A DNA stretch of 64,000 nucleotides from Marisalimonas sp016777705 (GTDB lineage: Bacteria > Pseudomonadota > Alphaproteobacteria > Puniceispirillales > Marisalimonadaceae). Below are positions 54,857 to 64,000 of this stretch, in pieces; within the stretch, counting starts at the first letter, position 1; every line of letters begins with the position of its first letter. The position numbers and the translations under genes were made by a program. Where the stretch lies: positions 1,736,001 through 1,800,000 of the forward strand of contig NZ_CP159808.1 in the NCBI RefSeq assembly GCF_047717795.1. The letters run 5' to 3'. The notes below the pieces were generated by a model, which worked only from the letters and a program-made list of their open reading frames with translations, was not told the origin of the DNA and ran no database searches.

Positions 54857-57800
54857 TCATACAAATACGTCATCTTCACTCTCTATTACAGGCTTTATTT
54901 TTTCAGTTTTTAAAGCCAAAGCGAGTAATGGAGGAACCATGAGCAAAGTTAAAATAGCAGAAGTCGCCAAACCTCCAAAAACTACTGTGCCAATACCTCT
55001 GTACAACTCTGAACCTGATCCAGGAAAAATAACTAATGGAATTAATCCAAATAAGCTTGTTAAAGTTGACATAAATATTGGTCTAATTCTATTCCTTGTT
55101 GCTTCACTTATAGCCTCAACAGTCTTCATATTTTCATATCTTATATGCCATAAGGTTTGCTCTACCATTAAAATTGAATTATTAACCACAATCCCTGCTA
55201 AAATTATAAAACCTAACATTGTTAGCATGTCTAAGGGTTGAGGAGAAAACTGATTTAAAATTACTAACCCCATAACTCCACCCGCTCCTGCCACCGGAAC
55301 AGTTATCATAATAACTAAGGGAAGAACAAATGATCTCATCAAAACTGTAAGCAACAAAAAAATTACAAAAAGTGCTATCATTACATTATTTTTCATAGCC
55401 AGCCATGTACGCTCTAATTCACTAGCAGCTCCAGAGAGATTTATAGAAACGCCTTGAGGTTTATCTTTTTCAATAGGGCTTACAACTAAATTTTGAAGTT
55501 TTAAAACTGCATCTTCTAAAGAAATGCTTTCATGTGGGCGCAATTGTATAGTTAAAACACGTCTACCTGATAACCTTTTTATCTGCTCAGGCACACCTAA
55601 CAATTTAATATCTGCTACTTGAGATAACCTTACAAGCTCTCCAGTTTTTGTTATTAAAGGTAGATCTTTTAAATCATCAATTTTATTAGTATTTGCTTTG
55701 TTAGAAGTAAGTACTAAATCAATCAACCTACCTTCAAACGGTATTTCCGCCACTCTAACACCATCATTGTATGCGTCTAATGATTGAGCAAATTCTCTAG
55801 CAGTCATTCCAGCATTTGCTAATTTTTCTGGTATTGGTTGGATCATAACTTGTGGAGAACCTGCTCCCATTTGTGGGACAGACCGAACCTGATGTCCATT
55901 TTTAGGAGGAAATTCATTTCTGATTAATCTTATAATTTTTTGGGCCGTAGGTTGAATCAATCCCAGAGAAGATCCAGTTATTTCTAATTTTATTACTCTC
56001 GCTCCACCTACTGATCTACCAAATAATGAAGCCTGCTGAGCAAATGCTCTAGCACCCGGTTGTGATCTTATTGGTTTTGTAAGAACTGGTAATATTTCTT
56101 TAACTCTATCTGGGTTCTCAGTTGCAGCTCCTGCAAATGCACCTCCTGAATAAGCTACAAAGAAAAATCGAGCAATTTTTGGTTTACCAAATGGTCCGTC
56201 TTTTTCTGCTTCCCAAAGCGGTTGTGCCGCCTTTTCCATAGCGCGCGATATATCAATAGTAGCTTCTTTGTTATAACCTGATGGCACCATAATACGAGCA
56301 AACACAAAATTCCTATTCCCATCTGGTAAATAATCCAATGGAGGCAAGAAAAAGGTAATAATGGCTGTTGCAGTAAAAAATAAACCAAAAACAACTGATA
56401 AACCAAACTTGAGTGAATTTGTAGACCAAAAAGCATAATTTTGAATTGCTTTGGCAAACTTAGATGCAAATTTGTCTACAAAGATTATGGAACGTGTTTT
56501 ATTAATTTCATCCTTGGATTCCTTTAATACTTTGGCTGCCAGAGTTGGGATTAATGTAACAGAGATCAATACAGAGATTAAAACAGAAACTGATATTGCA
56601 ATACCAATATCTCTAAATAACTGTCCAATAGGGAGATCAAGTAACAAAATAGGTATAAAAACAACTACAGTTGTGAGAGCAGAACCAAGAATTGGAGCCC
56701 ACACTTGTCGAGAACCGTTATAAGAAGCCATTAATGAAGTCATTCCTGATTGCTTTAATCTATATATGTTTTCTTGACTTACAATAGAAGCATCTACAAC
56801 CATACCAACTGCAAAAGCTAAACCTGCTAATGAGATGACATTTACCGATAGACCTAACCAAGAAATAGCTACAAATGTCCCTATAACAGAGACCGGTATG
56901 GCTAACATAATAATAAAAGTAGGCCGAAAACTTCTCAAAAAAAGCATAAGTATACAAATCGCTAAAATTCCACCAATTAGAATATTTTGTTGAACTAATG
57001 CAATGGCCGCATTTATGTATATTGTCTCATCATATACATTTTTTAAAACAAGCCCATTTTCTGCAAGCACTCCCTCATTCAATTTTTTTATTTCTATTTT
57101 AAGATTATTAATAATTTCTACTACATTTGAATTAGGCTCTCTTATTACCGCAAACGTGATAGCGTCTTGACCGTTCATTCTTCTAAAACTTGTAGGTTTT
57201 TTATAAGACATAAAAATTTTCGCAACGTCTTCAAGTTTAATATTTACAAGTCTACCTTCTTCATCTACTTCAGATCTTAAAATTATATTCTTTGCTGTTT
57301 CTGGAGTATAAGATATAGCTTCTGCTCTAAGAGAATAAGACCTTTTACCCTCTATTATTTCTCCTGCAGTTACTTGTGCAGAACTTGCTCTTAACGCTTC
57401 TAAAATAACTGGTACAGAAATTGAAAATTCTGCCAACTTTTGTGTGTCTAATGCAACTCTTAACTCCTTTTTTTGTCCTCCTCGAAATGTGATTTCTGAG
57501 ATACCTTCAATACGTGACAATTTTTCTATGATTTGAAACTCTACAAAATCACCTAAACTTCCCAAATCTTCAACTTTAGAATTAGGCAATTGAACCATAG
57601 CTAATCTTGAAATTGGACTATCATCTGAATTAGACGTTCTAACCGTTGGACGTCTTGCTTCAGATGGAAGGCCATCTATTGAAGCAACCTTACTTAAAAG
57701 TTGTATCAGTGCGATGTCCATGTCTTGACCAAGGCTATAAGTTAGTGTTACTCGTGCTGATCCAAATCTGCTATCTGACTCCACATTCTCCACACCAGAA

Positions 57801-58024
57801 AGTGATACAACAGCCAATTCAAGTCTTGTTACAACTTCTCTTTCTACATCCTCTGGAGAGGCTCCAGGCCAAGAAACCCTTACTTGTAAAACTGGCTTAT
57901 CAATATCTGGTGTCATTTGTATAGGTATCTTTTTAAGAGCCACTATACCAAAAGCTATGATTAAGAAAATAAATGCTGCAACTGCAATAGGTTGTTTAAT
58001 TGAAAGTTTAATTAAACCGTTCAT
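54857..58024 (-). CDS. RND efflux transporter permease
   Basis: A 1055-residue inner-membrane pump with the standard two-fold repeat of six helices plus large periplasmic loops. It opens LSIKQPIAVAAFIFLIIAFG; DIDKPVLQVRVSWPGASPEDVE is typical. In helix 4 the proton relay reads GMVVDASIVSQEN, with a single Asp where AcrB has Asp-Asp. Together with the adaptor gene upstream it forms an adaptor-permease pair; an outer-membrane TolC must be elsewhere. The substrate is unknown. Confidence 0.92.
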   Translation of the reverse strand: MNGLIKLSIKQPIAVAAFIFLIIAFGIVALKKIPIQMTPDIDKPVLQVRVSWPGASPEDVEREVVTRLELAVVSLSGVENVESDSRFGSARVTLTYSLGQDMDIALIQLLSKVASIDGLPSEARRPTVRTSNSDDSPISRLAMVQLPNSKVEDLGSLGDFVEFQIIEKLSRIEGISEITFRGGQKKELRVALDTQKLAEFSISVPVILEALRASSAQVTAGEIIEGKRSYSLRAEAISYTPETAKNIILRSEVDEEGRLVNIKLEDVAKIFMSYKKPTSFRRMNGQDAITFAVIREPNSNVVEIINNLKIEIKKLNEGVLAENGLVLKNVYDETIYINAAIALVQQNILIGGILAICILMLFLRSFRPTFIIMLAIPVSVIGTFVAISWLGLSVNVISLAGLAFAVGMVVDASIVSQENIYRLKQSGMTSLMASYNGSRQVWAPILGSALTTVVVFIPILLLDLPIGQLFRDIGIAISVSVLISVLISVTLIPTLAAKVLKESKDEINKTRSIIFVDKFASKFAKAIQNYAFWSTNSLKFGLSVVFGLFFTATAIITFFLPPLDYLPDGNRNFVFARIMVPSGYNKEATIDISRAMEKAAQPLWEAEKDGPFGKPKIARFFFVAYSGGAFAGAATENPDRVKEILPVLTKPIRSQPGARAFAQQASLFGRSVGGARVIKLEITGSSLGLIQPTAQKIIRLIRNEFPPKNGHQVRSVPQMGAGSPQVMIQPIPEKLANAGMTAREFAQSLDAYNDGVRVAEIPFEGRLIDLVLTSNKANTNKIDDLKDLPLITKTGELVRLSQVADIKLLGVPEQIKRLSGRRVLTIQLRPHESISLEDAVLKLQNLVVSPIEKDKPQGVSINLSGAASELERTWLAMKNNVMIALFVIFLLLTVLMRSFVLPLVIMITVPVAGAGGVMGLVILNQFSPQPLDMLTMLGFIILAGIVVNNSILMVEQTLWHIRYENMKTVEAISEATRNRIRPIFMSTLTSLFGLIPLVIFPGSGSELYRGIGTVVFGGLATSAILTLLMVPPLLALALKTEKIKPVIESEDDVFV

Positions 58025-58054
58025 TATTCATTATCCTACGTTTTAAAATTCTTT

Positions 58055-59185
58055 TTATTTATTTTTATTTTGTTTATGTATTTTAATTTTAATTGATTGA
58101 TTTGGTCTTAGGTTTTCATTTCCTTTTACAACCACTAATTGTCCTTCTTCTAAACCTCCTAAAATTTCTATTTTATTCCCAACAGATATTCCTATCTTAA
58201 CTAACTTTTGTTTTGCTAAACCTTTCTCAAAACAATATACAATTTGTTTATTGCCCCTTGATATCAAGGCATCTTTAGGTATTAACAATCTAGGTAAACT
58301 TTTACCAATTGAAATTTCGAGAGAAAACCTCGTCCCTGAGGCACTTAAACTCTTAGGCAGACTTTCATTTAAGGTTATTCTCACTTTGCGTGTTCCAGTT
58401 CTTATGTTTTCTGAATTCACTATCCCTCTTACTTTACCTTTATAGTTAGTTTTATCATTTATGATATTCACTTCTGATCCAATTATAATTTGTGAAGCTA
58501 ATTCAGATCTTAAATCTGTTTCTATCTCATTAAGACCATTAGCTAAAATTGAGGCTAAGATTTTCCCTTTTGAAATTAGGGCTCCTGTTTGAGCTTGGAT
58601 AGAGATGATATTTCCATCAACGGGCGATAAAATCTTGGCAAAAGTAAGGTTTTCTTTATTTTCATCTAAAGAAATTTTAAGTTTAATAATATTATATTCT
58701 CTTTGAGCTATTTGTTGTTTATTTTGAAGAAGTGAAATGTTTACATTATCTAGATTATCTTGAGTAATAATCTTTCTTTCTTTTAAATTTTTTGCATTTT
58801 TTGCCTTTGAATCTCTTAAAGAAAGTTGTTCTTTTAGAAGATTTAATGTTTTCTCTTCTAATTTTAATTCAGCATTAATTTGCTTAATATTTCTGATTAT
58901 ATCCTTTGAAGCAAGTGTAAATAACAAATCATTTTTTTTTACATCATCTCCAATTTTGAAGTGAACCTTTAATATTTCTTGATTAATTTTTGAAGAAACA
59001 ATTATAGGATCTAGTGCAACTAATCGTCCAATAGCATTAGTTTTTTCTGAAACTTTGACAACTTTAACTTTTTCAATTTCAACTAACGATGCTCTTTTAC
59101 TCTTATCTTTAAATTTAGATTGAGCATGTAGGGGGGAAGCAAAAAAAAGACACATAAAAGTTAAAATAGAAATATAAAGTTTCAT
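58055..59185 (-). CDS. RND efflux periplasmic adaptor (membrane fusion protein)
   Basis: A 376-residue exported adaptor: signal peptide to about residue 21 (SPLHAQ), a biotinyl-lipoyl-like half (NQEILKVHFKIGDDVKKND), a helical hairpin of about 110 residues, the second half (ILSPVDGNIISIQAQTGALI), and beta-barrel and membrane-proximal domains. It bridges pump and outer-membrane channel. The permease gene follows after 30 bases. Confidence 0.9.
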   Translation of the reverse strand: MKLYISILTFMCLFFASPLHAQSKFKDKSKRASLVEIEKVKVVKVSEKTNAIGRLVALDPIIVSSKINQEILKVHFKIGDDVKKNDLLFTLASKDIIRNIKQINAELKLEEKTLNLLKEQLSLRDSKAKNAKNLKERKIITQDNLDNVNISLLQNKQQIAQREYNIIKLKISLDENKENLTFAKILSPVDGNIISIQAQTGALISKGKILASILANGLNEIETDLRSELASQIIIGSEVNIINDKTNYKGKVRGIVNSENIRTGTRKVRITLNESLPKSLSASGTRFSLEISIGKSLPRLLIPKDALISRGNKQIVYCFEKGLAKQKLVKIGISVGNKIEILGGLEEGQLVVVKGNENLRPNQSIKIKIHKQNKNK

Positions 59186-59233
59186 ATTATTTTTCCAAAC
59201 TTATTTTAATTTTAAATTAAAATTATTAATATT

Positions 59234-60844
59234 TTAAAGTTGTGGGCCTGCTTTTAAAAGAGATTTTCCTTGCTCATTATCACAAAATTTTTGAAAATTA
59301 TTTATAAATAATTGTGCTAATTCTTTAGCTTTTTTACTCCACTCTTCATTAGAACTCCATGTTGATCTAGGGTCAAGTAAATTTGATGGAACATTATTAA
59401 CTTTTAGTGGAACTTCTAAATTAAAAATTGGAATATTTTGCGTTAAGACATCATCAAGTTCGTTATTTAAAATAGCGTCTATGATTAATCTAGTATTTTT
59501 AAGTGATATTCTTTTACCTTCTCCATTCCATCCAGTATTGACTAAGAAGACATCAGATTTTACATATTTCATTCTTTGAGATAACACATTTGAATATTCT
59601 GTTGGATGTAACATTAAAAAAGCAGCGCCGTAACAAGCAGAAAAAGCTGGTTCAGGCTTAGTTACCCCTCTTTCTGTTCCAGCTAGTTTTGCCGTAAAAC
59701 CCGATAAAAAATGATATTCTGCTTGTTCGTAAGAAAGTTTTGAAACCGCAGGTAAAATACCAAAAGCATCAGCAGCCAAAAATATAATTTTTGACGCATG
59801 TTTGCCCTTTGATATTGGTTTAACAATATTATCAATATGATATATAGGGTAAGAGACTCTTGTGTTTTGCGTAACCGAAGTGTCACTGTAATCAACTATA
59901 CCATTTTCACCAACTGTTACATTCTCTAATAATGCGTCTCTTCTTATAGCTTTATAAATATCAGGTTCTTTATCAGAGTCTAAATCTATTGTTTTTGCGT
60001 AACATCCACCCTCAAAATTGAAAACCCCCTCTTCATCCCAGCCATGCTCATCATCTCCTATTAATTGTCTTTTTGGATCAGTAGAAAGAGTAGTTTTACC
60101 GGTTCCTGATAATCCAAAAAACAAAGCTACAGATCCGTCTAAACCTTTATTTGCTGAGCAATGCATTGAAGCAATATTTTGTTGAGGTAAAAGATAATTC
60201 ATTACAGAAAACATACCTTTTTTCATTTCACCGCCGTACCAACTTCCTCCAATTATTTGAATTTTATCTGTTAAATTAAAGGCTATGAATGTCTCAGAAT
60301 TCAATCCATCATCTTTGTAGTTAATGTTAGCAACTTTAGAACCATTCAGCACATGAAAATCTGGAGTAAAATCTTTCAACTCTTGATCAGATGGTCTGAT
60401 AAACATATTTTTAACAAAATGAGCTTGCCACGCCACTTCAACTACAAACCTAACTTTTAAACAAGTATCTTTGTTTGCACCACAGAAAGCATCAATAATA
60501 TATATTTTTTTACTTGAAAGTTGATCAGTTACTAATTTTTTAAGGTTGTTCCATACCTTATTGTCAATAGGCTTATTATCATTCTTTGATAATTCAGATG
60601 TCCACCACAAATTATTTTCAGTAGTATTATCTTTTAAAATATATTTATCTTTTGGAGATCTTCCTGTGTAGATTCCAGTCATTACATTTACTGCACCAAA
60701 CTGTGTATTTTGAACACGCTCTAAGCCATCTAATTCTGGAGAGTTTTCTAGTTGGTAGAGAGTTTCGTATGAAGGATTGTATACAATGTCTTTGATATTT
60801 TTAATTCCAATATCTGATAACTGTTCTTGTATTATTTTATCCAT
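59234..60844 (-). CDS. pckA: Phosphoenolpyruvate carboxykinase (ATP)
   Basis: Converts oxaloacetate to phosphoenolpyruvate, the first step of gluconeogenesis. The P-loop GLSGTGKTTLSTDPKR, metal site LIGDDEHGWDEEG and TGRSPKDKY identify the ATP-dependent form. The length of 536 residues is normal. With acnB in the same window it fits growth on organic acids. It is transcribed alone, divergent from the flavin monooxygenase. Confidence 0.97.
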   Translation of the reverse strand: MDKIIQEQLSDIGIKNIKDIVYNPSYETLYQLENSPELDGLERVQNTQFGAVNVMTGIYTGRSPKDKYILKDNTTENNLWWTSELSKNDNKPIDNKVWNNLKKLVTDQLSSKKIYIIDAFCGANKDTCLKVRFVVEVAWQAHFVKNMFIRPSDQELKDFTPDFHVLNGSKVANINYKDDGLNSETFIAFNLTDKIQIIGGSWYGGEMKKGMFSVMNYLLPQQNIASMHCSANKGLDGSVALFFGLSGTGKTTLSTDPKRQLIGDDEHGWDEEGVFNFEGGCYAKTIDLDSDKEPDIYKAIRRDALLENVTVGENGIVDYSDTSVTQNTRVSYPIYHIDNIVKPISKGKHASKIIFLAADAFGILPAVSKLSYEQAEYHFLSGFTAKLAGTERGVTKPEPAFSACYGAAFLMLHPTEYSNVLSQRMKYVKSDVFLVNTGWNGEGKRISLKNTRLIIDAILNNELDDVLTQNIPIFNLEVPLKVNNVPSNLLDPRSTWSSNEEWSKKAKELAQLFINNFQKFCDNEQGKSLLKAGPQL

Positions 60845-61063
60845 TTAAATATCCACAATTTATTATGTAAAAGTATTCATTAATATTTATTATTATTAGA
60901 AATCTATCAAGTCAATTATAGTTAAAAATTATCATTAAAAAAATCAAAATTAATGATGTAAAATATTATTTATTCTAATATGTTTTCGGTATATAATACA
61001 TAGGGATTATTTCAATATAATTTGCATGATATTCTCAATTTAATTTATTAGAAATTAAACAAT

Positions 61064-62179
61064 ATGAAAAACCAAGTAACTATTATTGGAGGAAGTTTAG
61101 CAGGTTGGGCTAATGCATCTGTTTTTGCTGAAAATGGATATCAAGTTAATATTTACGATAAACAAAGCCAAAACTTTGGTTCACAACAAATTTCACCAAA
61201 TGGCTGGTTAGCATTAGCCAACTTAATAGATATAAAAAAAATTAAACCTTATTTTGAGCCTTTTAATAATATCCAAATTAAATATATGGATAATAATCAG
61301 AAATTAGAATTACTATCTAATTTTAATGTTGGTAATAAAACTACTAATTATGGATCTATTGAAAGAAACAGTATTGTAAAGTTATTAAAAGAAAATGCAC
61401 TTAAAAATAAATCGATTACAATACATAATTCTTACATTGAACATATAGTTTCAAATAACGAAACAAATGAAATTATAGACGACAATGGAAATATCTTTTT
61501 AGCAAAATCAATAATTGGCGCAGATAGCATAAATGGTATTTCAAGAAAATTTGTAATTGGGTCAGATACCAAATCAAAACAAAAAAAAATTTTTAGAGCC
61601 TTTTCTTTTAAAACAAGCTCTTATCAATTAGCTAGAAACTCACTCCAACTCATTATTACCTCTATTGGTCATTTTGTTATTTATCCTACGATAATTGATA
61701 AAAAAAATGCAACTAACTATATATTTGTTTCTGCAGACGATAAATCCACACCTCCAGTTATTCATGATAAAATATTAAGTTATTTAATACCTGATGATAT
61801 TAATTGGGATACAACTTTTTCTACGAACTCTAATGAAGAAAATAATACAATCCATAGAAATGGTGTATTTTTAGTTGGAGATGCTTCTATAGCGATGCCC
61901 CCTCACATAGCTCAGGCAGGTAATCAAACATTGGAAGATGCTGCTTTTATAAAAAAATGCTTACAAGAAAACAATGATTTTAAACAAATGATCAGTATGT
62001 TCATAAAACAAAGATATATTAAAAGAAATATAATCTCTAAAAAATCAAGATCTATCGGGAAAATCCTAAGCGCTCAAAAATTAATGGGGCACTTTAGAAA
62101 TTTAACCTTGAAATCTTATGGAAATGATATTTTGGAGACTGTTTTAAATCCAATATGGACATCTGAAATAAATGAATAA
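61064..62179 (+). CDS. FAD-dependent monooxygenase (aromatic hydroxylase type)
   Basis: A 371-residue flavoprotein. The N-terminal GxGxxG-like segment is TIIGGSLAGWANASVFAENG, and the second FAD motif is GVFLVGDASIAMPPHIAQAG with NQTLEDAA. This is the layout of p-hydroxybenzoate hydroxylase-type enzymes. The substrate is unknown; ubiquinone ring hydroxylases (UbiH group) belong to a related clan but differ in these motifs. A TATAAT lies at 60993 upstream. Its end overlaps the start of the peroxidase gene by eight bases. Confidence 0.82.
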   Translation: MKNQVTIIGGSLAGWANASVFAENGYQVNIYDKQSQNFGSQQISPNGWLALANLIDIKKIKPYFEPFNNIQIKYMDNNQKLELLSNFNVGNKTTNYGSIERNSIVKLLKENALKNKSITIHNSYIEHIVSNNETNEIIDDNGNIFLAKSIIGADSINGISRKFVIGSDTKSKQKKIFRAFSFKTSSYQLARNSLQLIITSIGHFVIYPTIIDKKNATNYIFVSADDKSTPPVIHDKILSYLIPDDINWDTTFSTNSNEENNTIHRNGVFLVGDASIAMPPHIAQAGNQTLEDAAFIKKCLQENNDFKQMISMFIKQRYIKRNIISKKSRSIGKILSAQKLMGHFRNLTLKSYGNDILETVLNPIWTSEINE

Positions 62180-62714
62180 ATCTCTTTTTTTAACAATCAT
62201 AATTGGAATTTTAATGATTAATCAAGTTACTGCAAATGTATATGAATTTAAGTTCACTTCTATTGATGGAGAAATTATAAAATTAAGTGATTTTAAAGGT
62301 AAGCCTATAGTAATAATTAATACCGCTTCATTATGCGGCTTCACAAATCAATATAGTGACATTGAACAGCTTTTCAAAAACTATGCAGATAAAGATTTAA
62401 CTATTATTGCTGTCCCTTCAAATGATTTTGGTAATCAGGAATTATCCTCTAATAAAGAAGTGAAAGATTTTTGTACTACAAATTTTAATGTGTCTTTTTT
62501 ACTAACAGAAATAACAAATATTAAAGGTAAGAATGGTCATCCTTTTTTTAACTGGGTTAAAAAAGAAGCGGGATTTCTTGCATTTCCAAAATGGAATTTT
62601 TATAAATATTTGATCGACAGAAACGGTAAATTAGTATCTTGGTACGCCAGCGTAACAAAACCAACATCAACAAAAATAATAACAAATATAGAAAAAATAA
62701 TTTTAGACAAATAA
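62172..62714 (+). CDS. Glutathione peroxidase family protein, exported
   Basis: A 180-residue thiol peroxidase with an N-terminal signal peptide (about 21 residues, ending QVTANVY). The active-site Cys is in NTASLCGFTNQY. The Gln/Trp partners appear as SNDFGNQE and KWNFYKYLIDRNG. The usual FPCNQFGxQE reads VPSNDFGNQE, so the second, resolving Cys is replaced by Ser. It likely reduces peroxides in the periplasm. It is coupled to the monooxygenase gene in front. Confidence 0.87.
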   Translation: MNKSLFLTIIIGILMINQVTANVYEFKFTSIDGEIIKLSDFKGKPIVIINTASLCGFTNQYSDIEQLFKNYADKDLTIIAVPSNDFGNQELSSNKEVKDFCTTNFNVSFLLTEITNIKGKNGHPFFNWVKKEAGFLAFPKWNFYKYLIDRNGKLVSWYASVTKPTSTKIITNIEKIILDK

Positions 62715-62737
62715 AAAGCCATCCGAAGATGGCTTTT
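62714..62737. terminator. Bidirectional Rho-independent terminator
   Basis: A ten-base perfect stem, AAAAGCCATC (62714-62723) and GATGGCTTTT (62728-62737), with loop CGAA. It sits between the convergent peroxidase and BI-1 genes, and A and T runs on either side let it work for both. Confidence 0.85.
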
Positions 62738-62755
62738 ATAAATAAATTTAAACTA

Positions 62756-63484
62756 TTATTCTCTATTTCCTAAAAACATTAATAAGAACTGAAACATTAA
62801 TATAAAGTCTAGGTACAAAGTTAAAGCGCCTAATACTGACTTTTTTCCAGAAACTTCATTATTATCTCCAGCTAAATACATATTTTTAATTTTTTGAGTA
62901 TCATATGCTGTTAATCCTGCAAATATCAAAACTCCAACAATAGAAATTATAAAATCTAATTGTGTTGAAGCCATAAATATATTAGCAATCTGCGCTATTA
63001 TTAGACCAAAAACTCCCATCATCAAAAATGAACCTAGACCAGATAATGATTTTTTTGTTGTGTACCCATATATAGATAAGGCTGCAAATGCTGCCGCAGT
63101 TACAAAAAAGGCTCTTACAACTGATGCTCCAGTATACACAAGCAGTAATGAAGAAAGTGATAATCCCATTAATCCTGCATAAACATAGAATAGATTTCTA
63201 GCTTTCTCTGCAGAAATACTGTTAAGCTTTGCCGACAAATAGAATACCATACCTAAAGGAGCAAGCATCAAAACCCATTTTAATGGGCTCAAAAAGAAAA
63301 GCTCTCCAATAGGAGTTAATGCACCATTTGAGATTGCAAGAAAATTTAATCCCATAGCCATCAAACCAGTTAATGCTAGGGCCGTTGTCATATGATTATA
63401 AACACCAAGCATATAAGTTCTTAACCCTAAATCGATTTGGGAAGCCTGAGCATTTGAGCTTGACATAAAACGATTATCATTCAT
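62756..63484 (-). CDS. Bax inhibitor-1/YccA family membrane protein
   Basis: A 242-residue inner-membrane protein with seven predicted helices of the BI-1 (TMBIM) family. The N-terminus has TYMLGVYNHMTTALALTG. The C-terminus has FAGLTAYDTQKIKNMYLAG and LYLDFILMFQFLLMFLG; the Asp residues are those of the family's calcium/proton site. In bacteria members interact with the FtsH protease or leak calcium; which applies here is open. Confidence 0.93.
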   Translation of the reverse strand: MNDNRFMSSSNAQASQIDLGLRTYMLGVYNHMTTALALTGLMAMGLNFLAISNGALTPIGELFFLSPLKWVLMLAPLGMVFYLSAKLNSISAEKARNLFYVYAGLMGLSLSSLLLVYTGASVVRAFFVTAAAFAALSIYGYTTKKSLSGLGSFLMMGVFGLIIAQIANIFMASTQLDFIISIVGVLIFAGLTAYDTQKIKNMYLAGDNNEVSGKKSVLGALTLYLDFILMFQFLLMFLGNRE

Positions 63485-63571
63485 GAAATTTTTCCTTATT
63501 TACATTTAATTATCAGATTAATATAGTACTTTAATAACATGTAAGCAATAGTTGCATAAAAATATATTATT

Positions 63572-64000
63572 TTAAAGAGAATGAACTGGGACAAATTTAT
63601 TAGCTTGCGATTTTCTAATCTTTTGAGTTTCTGACTTTAATTGACCGCAAGCTGCAAATATATCTTGTCCTCTTGGCTTTCTAATAGGTGATGCAAATCC
63701 AGCATCCATAATTATGTTTGCAAATACATCAATATTTTTTTGAGTTGAAGTTTCAAACAAAGATCCAGGCCATGGATTAAAAGGTATCAAATTGATTTTA
63801 GATGGAATTCCCTCGATTAATTTTACAAGATTTCTAGCATCTTCTTTAGTATCATTAACGTCTTTTAACATAACATATTCCCACGTAATCCTTCTTGAGT
63901 TTGATAAAGCAGGATATTTTTTGCAAGCATCAATTAAATTCTCTAAATTATATTTTTTATTAATGGGCACTAACTTATCCCTAAGTTCATCATTCACCGC
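63572..64000 (-). CDS. rlmN: 23S rRNA (adenine2503-C2)-methyltransferase RlmN (5' partial)
   Basis: Radical SAM enzyme that methylates A2503 of 23S rRNA (and A37 of some tRNAs). Only the C-terminal 142 residues lie in the window, and the frame is open at the right edge (AVNDELRDKLVPINKKY). The blocks ITWEYVMLKDVNDT, INLIPFNPWPGS and RGQDIFAACGQL (with the C-terminal catalytic Cys) are diagnostic. The start and the CxxxCxxC cluster are outside the window. Confidence 0.95.
   Translation of the reverse strand, partial: AVNDELRDKLVPINKKYNLENLIDACKKYPALSNSRRITWEYVMLKDVNDTKEDARNLVKLIEGIPSKINLIPFNPWPGSLFETSTQKNIDVFANIIMDAGFASPIRKPRGQDIFAACGQLKSETQKIRKSQANKFVPVHSL

Noticed and set aside
1..64000. 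CRISPR array, IS element, prophage or rRNA operon
   Set aside because: No regularly spaced repeats, transposase, integrase, phage structural genes or rRNA sequence were seen on reading the window.

Overview
The window is a gene-dense, strongly AT-rich (low-GC) bacterial chromosome segment. It carries a green-tuned proteorhodopsin with retinal synthesis genes, Coq7 and UbiA (ubiquinone), a Kdo/lipid A gene block, a DUF3035 lipoprotein and the type 2 form of ArgC. Together these point to a marine, light-using alphaproteobacterium of the small-genome kind, such as AEGEAN-169/HIMB59, low-GC Rhodospirillales-like groups or SAR11 relatives. The exact clade cannot be fixed from the sequence alone. 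Intergenic gaps are short and none exceeds 300 bases. No CRISPR array, insertion sequence, prophage or integrase is visible.

Layout. 0-6.4 kb: the end of ubiA, then the retinal block blh-crtY-crtB-crtI, a hairpin terminator, proteorhodopsin, and a divergent small two-helix membrane protein behind a near-perfect Fur-type palindrome. 6.4-20.7 kb: housekeeping genes, namely argC, pmbA, a Cys-based phosphatase, a divergent MsbA-like exporter, and the envelope operon DUF374 acyltransferase-kdtA-lpxK-lpxL. These are followed by xseA, purD, tadA, rluB-like and rsmD. 20.7-27.4 kb: mutL and the minus-strand run ileS-lspA-DUF3035 lipoprotein, then ribF. 27.5-34.3 kb: mscS-chaC, a GMC oxidoreductase with a TauD-like dioxygenase, a second GGCT-fold protein, a DjlA-like co-chaperone and a D-serine-dehydratase-like enzyme. 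34.4-37.2 kb: acnB.

37.2-40.45 kb is the most unusual part. A three-gene overlapping operon encodes a MotA/TolQ/ExbB-like stator with a long helical tail, a MotB/OmpA-like partner, and a zinc-ribbon protein whose C-terminus looks like a decayed HNH nuclease. It sits between acnB and the 3' end of a tRNA-Leu(CAA). This is the architecture of a compact Zorya-like anti-phage system and is the best candidate here for a new variant.

40.5-48.5 kb: yqaA-like/dsbB/coq7, an HNH protein, an esterase, moaA, an MFS transporter, an S58 peptidase, and psd-pssA (phosphatidylethanolamine synthesis). 48.6-50.6 kb: three orphan plus-strand genes, including a secreted protein of three Ig-like, Asp-rich repeats. 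50.6-64 kb: bioY, xdhC-mocA, typA, an RND pump with its adaptor, pckA, a flavin monooxygenase coupled to an exported glutathione peroxidase, a BI-1 family protein, and the end of rlmN.
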